A stretch of 64,000 bases of DNA from Microbacterium hydrocarbonoxydans (GCF_900105205.1 NZ_FNSQ01000005.1:2170001-2234000), one strand, 5' to 3'. Shown: positions 27,423 through 36,870, counted from the first letter of the stretch. Made by a program: numbers and translations. The notes: generated by a model from the sequence alone, not told the origin.

Positions 27423-27484
27423 CATCCGATCGGTGTACGCGGCGCGCGGCGGATCATCCGCCTGACCGATGCACCGATCGGATG
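27423..27484. repeat. Long inverted repeat between the GNAT pair and the ABC genes
   Basis: CATCCGATCGGTG (27423-27435) and CACCGATCGGATG (27472-27484) are perfect 13-bp arms 36 bp apart. Inside is a second hairpin, GGCGGA-TCA-TCCGCC (27448-27462). It begins 4 nt after the GNAT stop and ends 21 nt before the ABC start. It may terminate the GNAT transcript or be an operator for the ABC genes. No T-run follows. Confidence 0.7.
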
Positions 27485-27505
27485 CTCCGCGCGAGGCTGG
27501 GAGAC

Positions 27506-28201
27506 ATGAACGACTCCGTCCTCGAAGCCCGCTCTCTCACCAAGTCCTACGGCAGCACGCGCGCACTCGCCGGAGTGGATCTGACGATCCACCGCGGCGA
27601 GTCCGTCGCGATCATGGGCGCGTCCGGCTCGGGCAAGACCACCCTGCTGCATGTGCTCGCCGGCATCATCACCCCCGACACCGGGACCGTGTCGTTCCAG
27701 CCCTCGACCGGGACGCCTGCCGAGCTCGCAGGGCTCAGCGAAGCCGCGCGGTCCCGACTGCGCAGGGAGCGGTTCGGATTCGTCTTCCAGCAGGGATTGC
27801 TCATCCCCGAGCTCACCGCTGTGGAGAACGTCGCGCTCGCCTCCATGATCAACGGCGTCAAGCGGGCGGATGCCACGGCGCACGCCGCATCCTGGCTCGC
27901 TGCCCTGGGCCTCGCCGGGATGGAGGACCGCCGCATCGGAGAGCTGTCGGGTGGACAGGCGCAGCGCGTCGCGATCGCCCGCGCCCAGGCGACCGGAGCG
28001 GACCTCGTCTTCGCGGACGAGCCGACCGGCGCACTGGACTCGCAGACGTCGCAGGAGGTCATGAACGCCTTGCTCTGGTCGACCACCGGCCAGGGACGCA
28101 CTCTCCTCGTCGTCACCCACGACCCCGACGTCGCGGCTCGCTGCTCACGGGTCGTCGCTGTGCGCGACGGCCGGATCATCTCCTCGGCGGTGTCGGCATG
28201 A
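27506..28201 (+). CDS. ABC transporter ATP-binding protein (MacB/LolD-like)
   Basis: The 231-residue ATPase has Walker A GASGSGKTT (about residues 38-46), Q-loop FVFQQGLLIPELTAVENV, signature LSGGQAQRVAIARA, Walker B LVFADEPTGALD and the H-loop VVTHD. Together with the following permease it belongs to the MacB/Bce/LolCDE group that moves or senses peptides and lipids at the membrane. I use ATG 27506 (GGGAG upstream). It overlaps the permease by four bases. Confidence 0.9.
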   Translation: MNDSVLEARSLTKSYGSTRALAGVDLTIHRGESVAIMGASGSGKTTLLHVLAGIITPDTGTVSFQPSTGTPAELAGLSEAARSRLRRERFGFVFQQGLLIPELTAVENVALASMINGVKRADATAHAASWLAALGLAGMEDRRIGELSGGQAQRVAIARAQATGADLVFADEPTGALDSQTSQEVMNALLWSTTGQGRTLLVVTHDPDVAARCSRVVAVRDGRIISSAVSA

Positions 28202-29520
28202 ACGCGCGCGTCCTGACACTGCTCCTGCGCCCCGCGCCCGGGCAGAACGCCGTTCTGGCGCTTCCGATCATCGCCTTCGGCGTGGTCACGGCGCTCGTGC
28301 TGACCGTGGTCGGCGGCGCGCAGTCGTTCTGGTCGTGGACCGACGACTACGCTCCGGTGTACCAGGCCCTCGCCGCGATCGCGCTGGTGCTGCTCGTCGT
28401 CCCGCTGATGAACCTCGGCGGTGCGGCCGCCCGCCTCTCGGCGCGGCGGCGGGATGAGCGTCTGTCGACACTCCGCCTGCTCGGGGTCACACCGATGGGC
28501 GTGAGTGTCGCCACGGTGATCGAGTCCGTGCTCGTCGCCGCCGTGGGCGCCCTCGCCGGAGTGCTCGTCTACCTCGCGGCATCCCCTCTCATCGGATTGA
28601 TCCCGTTCCGCGGTACCGCTCTCGGCGTCGAGGCCGTCGTCCTCTCCCCGTTGGCGATCCTCGGAGTGGTCGCCGGCGTGCTGCTCGTCGCGGCCGGAAG
28701 CGCTGTGCTCGGACTCCGCCGCGTGATCGTGTCGCCGCTGGGCGTCCGGATGCGCACGACAGCCGCACCCGTGCACTGGTTCCGCGCCATCATCGCTGTC
28801 TCGGTGCTGGCCATGGTCTTCGTGCTGGTGAAGATCTTCCCGTCCATCGCGGGGCTTGCGATGACCATCGTGACCCTCGCTGTGCTGTTCGCCGTCGCCC
28901 TCGCCGTGCTCAACGTGATCGGGCCCTGGGTGCTGAAAGTCGCGGCGTCCCGTCAGCTCCGCCGTGCCGAGGTCCCCGATCGGCTCCTCGCCGCCCGGAT
29001 GGTGCTCGATTCGCCGAAGGCCGCGTGGCGGCAGGTCAGCGGCATCGCGATGGCGAGTTTCATGGCCGTGTTCGCAGGCACGGGCGTCTCGCTGATGAAC
29101 GTGATGAACAGCGGCGACGTCTCCTCCGCGGATGCGGCGCTGGCCGTCGACATGCGCACGGGCCTCGTCATCACGCTGATCGCCTCGTTCCTGATGGTCG
29201 CGGCGTCGGTGGGTGTGAACCAGGCGGCATCCGTGCTCGACCAGCGTGACCTGCACGTGAGCCTGCACCAGCTCGGCGTCCCCCTCGACACGGTCGACAC
29301 GGCGCGACGCCGGGCGATCATGTCGCCACTGCTCGTGACAGCGATCGGATCAGCGCTCACGGCGGGTGTGCTCGTGTTCCCGCTGCTCGGGATCGCACTG
29401 ATCACCGCGCCGGAGTCCCTTCTCACGATCGGCGTCGTCGTCGCGACCGGGATCGCCGTGGTGTGGGCGAGCACCCGAGCCACCCGGCCGCTGCTCGCCC
29501 GCTCGTTCCACGCCGCGTGA
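28198..29520 (+). CDS. FtsX-like ABC transporter permease
   Basis: The 440-residue protein has about eight membrane helices in two FtsX-type blocks (near residues 17-215 and 290-430), including RLSARRRDERLSTLRLLGVT and RRAIMSPLLV. It lacks the large extracellular domain of BceB, so bacitracin-type sensing is not implied. The start overlaps the ATPase stop (ATGA). The transported substrate is unknown; adjacency to acetyltransferases suggests a detoxification or export role, inferred only. Confidence 0.87.
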   Translation: MNARVLTLLLRPAPGQNAVLALPIIAFGVVTALVLTVVGGAQSFWSWTDDYAPVYQALAAIALVLLVVPLMNLGGAAARLSARRRDERLSTLRLLGVTPMGVSVATVIESVLVAAVGALAGVLVYLAASPLIGLIPFRGTALGVEAVVLSPLAILGVVAGVLLVAAGSAVLGLRRVIVSPLGVRMRTTAAPVHWFRAIIAVSVLAMVFVLVKIFPSIAGLAMTIVTLAVLFAVALAVLNVIGPWVLKVAASRQLRRAEVPDRLLAARMVLDSPKAAWRQVSGIAMASFMAVFAGTGVSLMNVMNSGDVSSADAALAVDMRTGLVITLIASFLMVAASVGVNQAASVLDQRDLHVSLHQLGVPLDTVDTARRRAIMSPLLVTAIGSALTAGVLVFPLLGIALITAPESLLTIGVVVATGIAVVWASTRATRPLLARSFHAA

Positions 29521-29547
29521 GCGGCCTCCTGAGCGGCCTGGAGTGCC

Positions 29548-30411
29548 TCAGCGGCGGCGCTGGCACCGGGGGCAGTAGTGGCTCGAGCGGTTCATGAACG
29601 CCTCACGGCGGATCAGTCCGCCGCAGCGTGGGCACGGCTGGCCGCCTCGGCCATAGGCGTTGAGCGAGTGCGCGAAGTACCCCGCCTGGCCGTTCACGTT
29701 GACGTACTGGGCGTCGAAGCTCGTGCCGCCCTCGGCGAGAGCCTTCGCGAGGACAGTGCGTATCTCGGCGAGCAGCCGCGCCACCGCCTGCGCCGACAGC
29801 GTCCGTCCGGCCGTCTCGGGGTGGATGCGGGCGGCCCACAGCGATTCATCGGCGTAGATGTTGCCGACCCCGCTGATCACCTGCTGGTCGAGCAGGATCC
29901 TCTTGATGGCGCTGTTGCGCCTGCGCACGGCCAGCACGAACGCCCGGTCGTCGAAGAAGGGGTCGATCGGGTCCCGGGCGATGTGCACGACCTGGGTCGG
30001 GATGCGCGAAGGGCCGTCCGCCACGAGATCGTCGACCGCGAGCGAGCCGAACGTGCGCTGGTCCGCGAAGACGATCGCCAGCTCGCCGTGATGCGCGTGC
30101 TCGACGTCGATGCGGATCCGCTCGTGGCGCTCGGCGGGGGCATCCGGCGTGCGGAGCAGCATCTGGCCACTCATTCCGAGGTGGGCGATCAGAGCGTCCT
30201 CGCCCGAGGCGAGCGGCAGCCACAGGAACTTGCCTCGGCGTTCCGCGCCCGCGAACGTCCGTCCCTCGAGACGCGCGACGAAGTCGGCGGCACCGGAGGC
30301 GTGTCGCGTCAGTGCCCGCTCGTCCCACACCGTCACCGCGGTGATCAGGGAGCCGATGGCCGCCGGCGCGAGCCCGGCTCTGACGACCTCGACCTCGGGG
30401 AGCTCAGGCAC
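29548..30411 (-). CDS. mutM: Formamidopyrimidine-DNA glycosylase
   Basis: The 287-residue Fpg removes 8-oxoguanine and nicks the backbone. Catalytic P2 and E3 start the protein ([10 protein letters not shown]); K in RGKFLWLPL, the helix-two-turn-helix GVGNIYADE and the C-terminal zinc finger [10 protein letters not shown]...HYCPRC are intact. It overlaps the end of rnc by eight bases. In relatives smc follows; here the GNAT/ABC cassette intervenes. Confidence 0.97.
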   Translation of the reverse strand: MPELPEVEVVRAGLAPAAIGSLITAVTVWDERALTRHASGAADFVARLEGRTFAGAERRGKFLWLPLASGEDALIAHLGMSGQMLLRTPDAPAERHERIRIDVEHAHHGELAIVFADQRTFGSLAVDDLVADGPSRIPTQVVHIARDPIDPFFDDRAFVLAVRRRNSAIKRILLDQQVISGVGNIYADESLWAARIHPETAGRTLSAQAVARLLAEIRTVLAKALAEGGTSFDAQYVNVNGQAGYFAHSLNAYGRGGQPCPRCGGLIRREAFMNRSSHYCPRCQRRR

Positions 30412-31096
30412 GCTCGTTGAGCAGGCGCCAGGCGCTGAGCGCGGCGGCCATCTCGGCCGTCTTCTTGCTGCTGCCCTTGCCCGTCATCGCCACATCGCCG
30501 ACGACGACCGTCGCGGTGAAGCGGCGATCGTGATCGGGGCCGCTGGCCTCGACCGAGTACACCGGCGGCGTGGATCCGGCGCGAGCCGCCAGCTCCTGCA
30601 GACTCGTCTTCGGATCCATCGCTGCGCCGTAGCGTTCAGGGTCGGCGAGCAGGGGCGCGGTGAGCCGCAGCACGAGTTCGGTGGCGGCCTCGGGACCTGC
30701 GGACAGATACGTCGCGCCGATCACGGCTTCCATCGTGTCGGCGAGGATCGAGTCCTTGTCGCGACCGCCGGTCTGCTCCTCACCTCGGCCGAGCAGCAGA
30801 TGGCTGCCCAGGTCGATGGCACGAGCGACCTCGGCGAGAGCGACGGTCGACACGACGCTCGCTCGCCGCTTGGCGAGTTCGCCCTCGTCGAGACCGGGAT
30901 GCGTCGTGAACAGCATCACGGTGACGGCCTGGCCGAGCACAGAGTCGCCGAGGAACTCCAGGCGCTCGTTATGCGGGATCCCGCCGTGTTCGTACGCGTA
31001 GGAGCGATGGGTGAGCGCCAACTCCAGAAGCTCCGCGTCGATATCGACGCGGAGCTTCTCTGGGAGAGGTCTCGTCCCCCCAGGGACCTCAGTCAC
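30404..31096 (-). CDS. rnc: Ribonuclease III
   Basis: The 230-residue double-strand RNA endonuclease processes rRNA. Signature [13 protein letters not shown] (residues 42-54, catalytic E47/D51), [12 protein letters not shown], and a C-terminal dsRNA-binding domain ([11 protein letters not shown]...[18 protein letters not shown]). The start is taken as GTG at 31096, 17 nt after rpmF; no Shine-Dalgarno is visible, so translation may depend on rpmF termination. Confidence 0.95.
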   Translation of the reverse strand: MTEVPGGTRPLPEKLRVDIDAELLELALTHRSYAYEHGGIPHNERLEFLGDSVLGQAVTVMLFTTHPGLDEGELAKRRASVVSTVALAEVARAIDLGSHLLLGRGEEQTGGRDKDSILADTMEAVIGATYLSAGPEAATELVLRLTAPLLADPERYGAAMDPKTSLQELAARAGSTPPVYSVEASGPDHDRRFTATVVVGDVAMTGKGSSKKTAEMAAALSAWRLLNERA

Positions 31097-31113
31097 AGTC
31101 GTGAAGTCGCGAC

Positions 31114-31323
31114 TCAGACGTCGGCGACCTTGCGACCCTTGTACTCGAGGAACAGCTCGGTGCCCTGCGAGTCGGTGACGACCTTGGCCTGGTGAGGACG
31201 GCTGTAGACGACCTGGCCGTTCTCGATGGTCTTGACGAGTGCGACGGGCGCCGCCTTCCACTGCGCGCGGCGCGAGCGGGTGTTCGAACGGGATACCTTG
31301 CGCTTCGGGGGGTTACCAGCCAT
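31114..31323 (-). CDS. rpmF: 50S ribosomal protein L32, zinc-free form
   Basis: The 69-residue protein starts [20 protein letters not shown], the L32 N-terminus. The two Cys-x-x-Cys zinc pairs of classical L32 are absent (no cysteine at all), so this is the C-minus type used when zinc is scarce or, in many Actinobacteria, constitutively. It starts two bases after the yceD stop. Confidence 0.95.
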   Translation of the reverse strand: MAGNPPKRKVSRSNTRSRRAQWKAAPVALVKTIENGQVVYSRPHQAKVVTDSQGTELFLEYKGRKVADV

Positions 31324-31325
31324 GA

Positions 31326-31874
31326 CTAGCTCTCTTCTTTCTCGGCGGCTCGGCTGTGTGCCTCACCGTCTTGGTCTGTGATCTGCTGGAGCGCGCTCCA
31401 CCGAGGATCGATGGGAGCCACCTGCTCCTTACCGGTGCTCGCGGTCAGCCTCTCGCCCGTCTCCGGGTCGAGCCCGGGGCAATCCGGCTGACACACCGGC
31501 TGAAATGGAAGCGACAATACGGCCGCATCCCTGACTAGAGTTTCAAGATCCACGTGGTCGTCTTGAACCTCGAAGTCAGTTTCTTCCTCACCAGGATACG
31601 CGAAAAGCTCCTGGAACTCGACTTCGACGGGCCGAGCGATGTCGATGAGGCATCGACCGCACACTCCGGAGTACTCGGCGTCGACGGTTCCGGACACGAG
31701 GATGCCCTCGTGGACCGACTCCAGACGGACGTCCAGGTCGAGCTCCGAGCCCGCCTCGTACGAGACGATCCCTTCTCCCCACGCGTCTTTCAGGGTCACC
31801 GAGAACTCGTGCTCGCGCATCTCGCCCGGCTTGCGGACGATGTCGCGGGCAGGAAGGACGAAAGGACCATTCAT
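31326..31874 (-). CDS. YceD/DUF177 family protein
   Basis: The 182-residue protein has the DUF177 core CGRCLIDIARPVEVEFQELFAY and the C-terminal CQPDCPGL cysteine pair, both thought to bind metal. It is linked to 23S rRNA or 50S assembly and always precedes rpmF. I use ATG 31874 (MNGPFVLPARD); GTG at 31886 is an alternative, as neither has a clear ribosome-binding site. Confidence 0.9.
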   Translation of the reverse strand: MNGPFVLPARDIVRKPGEMREHEFSVTLKDAWGEGIVSYEAGSELDLDVRLESVHEGILVSGTVDAEYSGVCGRCLIDIARPVEVEFQELFAYPGEEETDFEVQDDHVDLETLVRDAAVLSLPFQPVCQPDCPGLDPETGERLTASTGKEQVAPIDPRWSALQQITDQDGEAHSRAAEKEES

Positions 31875-31957
31875 TCGGGAACGCACCCCGCAATGGTACC
31901 GGCTCTGCGGCGCAGGAGGCTGGTTCCGGGCTGAGCGCGACGCGCCGAGCGTGCCGG

Positions 31958-32455
31958 TCAGATCCCTCGGGCGCCGGTGTCGAGGAAGGCGGCGACGGCC
32001 GGCGGGACGAAGGGCGAGACATCGCCCCCGAGGCTCGCGACCTGACGCACCAGGGAGCTGGAGACCAGCGCGTGCGCGGGATCGGGCAGGAGGAAGACGG
32101 TCTCGATGTCCGCGAGGTGACGGTTGACGATCGCCATCGGCGATTCGTAGGCGACGTCGATCTGCGAACGGATGCCCTTGACCAGCACCCCGGCACCCAC
32201 GTCCCGCGCATAGTCGACCAGGAGGCCCATGCTCCACGATCCGACGATGACGTTGCCGTCCATGCCCTCGTCGGCGATCGACTGCTCGATCAGCGACATG
32301 CGGGCCGCGATCGGCAGCATCGCCTCCTTGCCGGGATTGTGCACCACGAGCACGTGCAGCTCGTCGTACAGCTTGGCCGCACGACGGATCACGTCGAGGT
32401 GGCCCAGGGTCGGCGGGTCGAAGGAACCCGGGACGACGGCGATCCGGCTGCTCAT
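31958..32455 (-). CDS. coaD: Pantetheine-phosphate adenylyltransferase
   Basis: The 165-residue nucleotidyltransferase catalyses the fourth step of CoA synthesis. [14 protein letters not shown] contains the T-x-GH box; [12 protein letters not shown] and [15 protein letters not shown] are the ISSTxxR-type region (here VSSSLVR). A TAGGCT hexamer lies 6 nt before the ATG (leaderless). Between recG and yceD as in relatives. Confidence 0.96.
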   Translation of the reverse strand: MSSRIAVVPGSFDPPTLGHLDVIRRAAKLYDELHVLVVHNPGKEAMLPIAARMSLIEQSIADEGMDGNVIVGSWSMGLLVDYARDVGAGVLVKGIRSQIDVAYESPMAIVNRHLADIETVFLLPDPAHALVSSSLVRQVASLGGDVSPFVPPAVAAFLDTGARGI

Positions 32456-32485
32456 GTCACCAGCCTAAGGCACACGCCGAGAGGG

Positions 32486-34660
32486 TCAGTTCTTCGCCAG
32501 GGCAGCGCGGTCATCATCGCTCACCCGTCGCTCGATGGCCGCCCTGAGGCCCGGGTTCGACTCGAGATCGGGATCGGCGGCGAGGATGCTCTCGGCGAGC
32601 TCGCGTGCCCTGACGATGAGACCGGAGTCCTTGACGACCCGGAGGAGCTTGAGCGACGAGCGCACGCCGGCCTGCGCGGCCCCCAGCACGTCGCCTTCGC
32701 CGCGCAGCTCGAGGTCGACCTCGGCCAGCGCGAAGCCGTCGAGCGTCGCAGCGACCGCCTCCACGCGTTCCCTTGCCACGGAACCGGCCTCGGCCTCGGT
32801 CACGAGAAGACAGAGACCAGGGACCCCACCTCGACCGACTCGCCCACGCAGCTGATGCAGCTGCGAGACGCCGAACCGGTCGGCGTCGAGCACGATCATC
32901 GTCGACGCGTTCGGGACGTCCACACCGACCTCGATCACCGTAGTGGCCAGCAGCAGATCGATCTCGCCGCGGGAGAACGCCTGCATGACCGCATCCTTCT
33001 CATCTGACGGCATCTTGCCGTGCAGGACGGCTCGACGCAGGCCGCCGAGCTTCGGATGCGTCGCGAGCGCCTCATCGAGCTGCACGACACCCCATCGGGG
33101 ACCGGACGCCCCCTCCGGCTGCAGGAGCGTCGCCTCCCCCGCCTCAGCGGTCTTCTTGGTCGTGTCGATCGCCGCGCAGACCGCGAAGACCTGGCGCCCC
33201 TGCGCGATCTCCTCCGCTGCGCGCTCCCACACGCGGTTGAACCAACCGGGGTGCTCGGCGAGAGGGGCGACGAACGACTCGATCCCCGCGCGTCCCCGGG
33301 GCATCGTGCGGATGACCGAGGTGTCGAGGTCGCCGAACACCGTCATGGCGACTGTGCGTGGGATGGGTGTCGCCGTGAGCACGAGCGCATGCGGACTCGA
33401 CCCCTTGGCCCGCAGCGCCTCGCGCTGCTCGACCCCGAATCGATGCTGCTCGTCGACCACCACGAGTCCGAGGTCTGCGAAGGTCGTCTTCTCGCCCAGG
33501 AGCGCGTGCGTGCCGACGACGATCAGCGCCTGACCCGATGCGACCCGCAGCGCGGCCTTGCGACGCTCGGCCGCTGGCATCTGCCCCGTCAGCAGCGTCG
33601 GCATGACGAGCGGCGCCAGCTGCGGGCCGAGCATCTTCGCGATCGAGCGCAGGTGCTGGCCCGCCAAGACCTCGGTCGGCGCGATCAGCGCCGCCTGTCC
33701 TCCGGACTCCGCCACCTGAAGCATCGCGCGCAGCGCGACCAGCGTCTTCCCCGAGCCGACCTCGCCTTGAACGAGCCGATTCATCGGCCACGCGCCGATC
33801 AGGTCCTTCGCGACCTGATCTCCGACCGTCTGCTGGTCGGGCGTGAGCTCGTAGGGCAGCGAGGCGTCGAATCGCTCGAGGAGTCCGCCCGGCTTCGCGG
33901 GGCGCGGCGTCGCCGCAAGTGCGCGCACGGCGTCGCGCTGCTGCAGGAGAGCGGTCTGCAGAGTCAGCGCCTCATGCATCCGGAGGGTGCGCACTGCGGG
34001 GTCGATGTCGTTGCGGGTCTTGGGCCGATGGATCTGATCGAGCGCCTCCCGCGCCGTCAGCAGCTCCTCGCGGGCCCGCACCTCCGCAGCCAGCGGCTCC
34101 GGCACCTCCCCGAGGTCGTCGAGCACGCGCGTGATGAACTTCGCGATCTGCCAGGTCTGCAGGGTCGACGTCGCCGGGTAGATCGGGATGAGCACGGCAG
34201 CGCGAGCATCCGCCCGCCGACGGGCCGCGTCCTCGTCATCGAACAGCTCGTACTCCGGATGCGCGAACTGCGTCATCCCGTTGAACTCGCCGACCTTGCC
34301 GGAGAAGACCCCCCGCCGACCGACCGCAAGGTCCTCGGAGCGCCACTTCGCCGCTCCGAGGTTCTTCGCGAAGAAGGTGAGCGACATCTTGCCGATGCCG
34401 TCGCCGATCACGACGTCCACCATCGCGCCGCGACGATTGCGCATCGCCCTGGCGCTGGAGGAGAGCACCTCGGCGACGATCGTCACGGTCTCGCCGAGGG
34501 GAAGTTCGCGGATGGGGGTGAGCTCGCCCGGATCGGCGTACCGGCGCGGGTAGTGCGAGACCAGATCGCCGACGCTCTTCATGCCGAACGCGCGATCGAG
34601 AGACTTCGCGGGGGTGGCGCCCAGCGCCTCCTCGAGCGGCGAATCCAGCGTGAGCGACAT
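32486..34660 (-). CDS. recG: ATP-dependent DNA helicase RecG
   Basis: The 724-residue helicase remodels stalled forks and branched DNA. It has the N-terminal wedge/OB domain, Walker A GEVGSGKTLVAL, the DEQH box VVDEQHRFGVEQ, LTATPIPRT and the C-terminal LHQLRGRVGRGG. TAGACT stands 6 nt before the ATG (leaderless), back to back with rsmD 61 bp away. Confidence 0.97.
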   Translation of the reverse strand: MSLTLDSPLEEALGATPAKSLDRAFGMKSVGDLVSHYPRRYADPGELTPIRELPLGETVTIVAEVLSSSARAMRNRRGAMVDVVIGDGIGKMSLTFFAKNLGAAKWRSEDLAVGRRGVFSGKVGEFNGMTQFAHPEYELFDDEDAARRRADARAAVLIPIYPATSTLQTWQIAKFITRVLDDLGEVPEPLAAEVRAREELLTAREALDQIHRPKTRNDIDPAVRTLRMHEALTLQTALLQQRDAVRALAATPRPAKPGGLLERFDASLPYELTPDQQTVGDQVAKDLIGAWPMNRLVQGEVGSGKTLVALRAMLQVAESGGQAALIAPTEVLAGQHLRSIAKMLGPQLAPLVMPTLLTGQMPAAERRKAALRVASGQALIVVGTHALLGEKTTFADLGLVVVDEQHRFGVEQREALRAKGSSPHALVLTATPIPRTVAMTVFGDLDTSVIRTMPRGRAGIESFVAPLAEHPGWFNRVWERAAEEIAQGRQVFAVCAAIDTTKKTAEAGEATLLQPEGASGPRWGVVQLDEALATHPKLGGLRRAVLHGKMPSDEKDAVMQAFSRGEIDLLLATTVIEVGVDVPNASTMIVLDADRFGVSQLHQLRGRVGRGGVPGLCLLVTEAEAGSVARERVEAVAATLDGFALAEVDLELRGEGDVLGAAQAGVRSSLKLLRVVKDSGLIVRARELAESILAADPDLESNPGLRAAIERRVSDDDRAALAKN

Positions 34661-34721
34661 GCTCCGAGTCTAGAAGGCGGCGCCGACACGGCGAGCTGCG
34701 GCGCTGTCGTATCGTGAACGT

Positions 34722-35321
34722 GTGACGAGGATCATCGCAGGACAGGCGCGCGGCGCACGACTGGACGTGCCATCAGCCGGAACCCGGCCCACCAGCGACC
34801 GCGTGCGGGAGTCCCTCTTCGGAGCGCTCGAGTCCGCCGACGCGATCGTCGGCGGACGCGTGCTCGACCTGTACGCCGGCTCCGGCGCACTCGGACTCGA
34901 GACCCTGAGTCGTGGGGCGTCTGCGGCTGATCTCGTCGAGCAGGGTCGCGCGGCCGCAGACATCGTGCGCAGGAACGCGGCGACCGTCGCGAAGGCCGGC
35001 GCTCCCGCGGCGCGGGTGCATCAGAGTGCGGTACGGGCGTTCCTACAGCGGGCCACCGGTCCGTACGACCTCGTGTTCTCGGACCCGCCGTACGACCTCG
35101 ACGATGCCGCGATGACCGCGGATCTCGTCGCGCTCGCGCCGCTCCTCGCACCGGACGCGCTCGTCGTGATCGAACGGGCGCGTCGCTCCACCCCTCCCGA
35201 CCTCGCCGCGGCCGGCCTGGTGCTCGTCCGCGAGCGCAACTACGGCGACACCACGCTGTGGTGGGCGGAGCCCGAGGATAGGGATGACCTTCAGCCGGAC
35301 GCCGAGTCCCAGTCGCGATAG
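34722..35321 (+). CDS. rsmD: 16S rRNA (guanine966-N2)-methyltransferase
   Basis: The 199-residue enzyme starts at GTG (MTRIIAGQARGARLDVPSAG) with TATCGT 6 nt upstream, a leaderless pattern. RPTSDRVRESLFGAL, the SAM motif VLDLYAGSGALGLE and the catalytic DPPY in LVFSDPPYDL are all present. Its tail overlaps thiL on the opposite strand by 31 bp. Confidence 0.95.
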   Translation: MTRIIAGQARGARLDVPSAGTRPTSDRVRESLFGALESADAIVGGRVLDLYAGSGALGLETLSRGASAADLVEQGRAAADIVRRNAATVAKAGAPAARVHQSAVRAFLQRATGPYDLVFSDPPYDLDDAAMTADLVALAPLLAPDALVVIERARRSTPPDLAAAGLVLVRERNYGDTTLWWAEPEDRDDLQPDAESQSR

Positions 35322-36286
35322 GGATCCCACCCCGAGGCCTCGACCGGAGCGCCGTCGACGAGCAGAGCATCCTCTCCTCGTGCCACGACCTCGCCGATGG
35401 CGCGGAAGCCGGCGGGAGGGATGCCGGGCGGGAAGGTCGCGAGGAGCGCATGGTCCTCTCCCCCGCCCAGGGCGCGTTCGACGTTCTCCCCCAGAGCGCC
35501 GCCGTCGAGCGCGATCGTCACCTCGGATGCCGCGGCCAGTCGCCGCGCGTCGAGGGCGAGTCCGTCCGAGATGTCCATCATCGCGGTGGCCCCGGCGATC
35601 GCGGCGAACGGACCGAGGCCGATCGGCGGCGACGGCCGCAGCTGCGCGTCGAGTGCCGCCCTCTCGCCCGCGCCCAGCGCAGCCCGATCGATCGGAACAG
35701 GCGTGTCGCCGTCCCGGAACCGTCCGAACAGCACCGACAGCCCGAGCGCGGCGTGGCCGAGCTCGCCGGCCACGGCCACCACGTCTCCCACTCGCGCGCC
35801 GGACCGCGTCACCGCCTGACGGCCCTCGAGGTCGCCGAGTGCGGTCACGGCCACGGTCAGCACATCGGAGACGGTGAGGTCACCTCCGACGACGGCACAC
35901 CCCGGCGCCAGTGCCGCGCAGGCCTCCCGGAAGCCGTCGGCCAGGCTCTCCACGAAGGACAGGCGCAGATCCCGCGGCACGGCGAGGGCGACGAGCAGTG
36001 CGGTGGGGCGAGCTCCCATCGCCGCGATGTCGGCGAGGTTGACCGCGGCGGACTTCCAGCCGAGGTCGAATCCCGACGACCACGCCATGCGGAAGTCCGG
36101 TCCGTGCACGAGGGTGTCGGTCGTCGCGACCACCGACCCCGACGGAGCGGCGATCACGGCGGCGTCGTCCCCCGGTCCGATCACGGTGTGCGCACCGCGC
36201 GCCGTGCGGTTCAGGATCGCTCGCAGGATCTCACCCTCGGAGAGGTCGCCGAGGCGCGGATCGTCGTCGCGAGGTCGGGAGTGCAT
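35291..36286 (-). CDS. thiL: Thiamine-monophosphate kinase
   Basis: The 331-residue enzyme makes thiamine diphosphate. It shows GPGDDAAVI, the TDTLVHGPDF motif, NLADIAAMGARP, VVGGDLT and a C-terminal MMDISDGLALD. The ATG is 7 nt after a TACCTT -10 on the minus strand, which overlaps the -10 of the divergent DUF3515 gene. Confidence 0.94.
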   Translation of the reverse strand: MHSRPRDDDPRLGDLSEGEILRAILNRTARGAHTVIGPGDDAAVIAAPSGSVVATTDTLVHGPDFRMAWSSGFDLGWKSAAVNLADIAAMGARPTALLVALAVPRDLRLSFVESLADGFREACAALAPGCAVVGGDLTVSDVLTVAVTALGDLEGRQAVTRSGARVGDVVAVAGELGHAALGLSVLFGRFRDGDTPVPIDRAALGAGERAALDAQLRPSPPIGLGPFAAIAGATAMMDISDGLALDARRLAAASEVTIALDGGALGENVERALGGGEDHALLATFPPGIPPAGFRAIGEVVARGEDALLVDGAPVEASGWDPYRDWDSASG

Positions 36287-36309
36287 GCAGTCAAAGGTAG
36301 CCTGGAAGC

Positions 36310-36810
36310 ATGCCCCGCTTCCGCCTCCTCGCCGTCGCCGCGGGCGCTCTGACCCTCGCCGCAGCCCTCGCGGGCTGCTCGACGACCGTGCACCTCGAAC
36401 CTGCCGACGACGCCAATGATCCCGCGTGCGCCGAGGTGTCCGTGCTGCTGCCCGACTCCGTCGTGGACCTCGACCGGGTCTGGACGGATGCCCAGGCGAC
36501 CGGCGCCTGGGGCGACCCGACCGTCGTCCTGCGGTGCGGCGTCGAACCTCCGGCTCCCTCGACCGAGGTGTGCACCACGATCGGCGGGGTCGACTGGCTC
36601 GTCCTCGATCAGGAGGAGGAGCGCCAGCGGCTCGTGACGTACGGCCGCGAGCCCGCGATCGAGGTCGTCATCCGACGCGGTGAGGAGATCGACTTCCGCA
36701 CGGTCGTCGAGAAGCTCTCGACCAGCATCCAGTCCGGACTGGCGCCCGCCACGGCGCACTGCACCGATCGAGTGCCGACGGCGACCGAGCCTCCGACCGA
36801 AGAGGGCTGA
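36310..36810 (+). CDS. DUF3515 lipoprotein
   Basis: The 166-residue protein has a signal peptide with the lipobox LAGC (cysteine 23), so it is predicted to be a membrane-anchored lipoprotein. The DUF3515 core has three further cysteines (ACAEV, LRCGVE, VCTTIGG) plus a C-terminal HCTD. It lies between ddl and thiL, a conserved actinobacterial position. TAGCCT is 6 nt upstream of ATG. Function unknown. Confidence 0.88.
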   Translation: MPRFRLLAVAAGALTLAAALAGCSTTVHLEPADDANDPACAEVSVLLPDSVVDLDRVWTDAQATGAWGDPTVVLRCGVEPPAPSTEVCTTIGGVDWLVLDQEEERQRLVTYGREPAIEVVIRRGEEIDFRTVVEKLSTSIQSGLAPATAHCTDRVPTATEPPTEEG

Positions 36811-36870
36811 GAGAGCACGGACAGGGCTGTCGGCTCGACCCGCTTCGCGAAGCCCCTCTAGACTCGCGGC

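Noticed and set aside
27469..28197. N-terminal extension of the FtsX permease frame across the ABC ATPase
   Set aside because: The ATPase is real in its own frame; the permease begins at ATG 28198 with the usual ATGA overlap.
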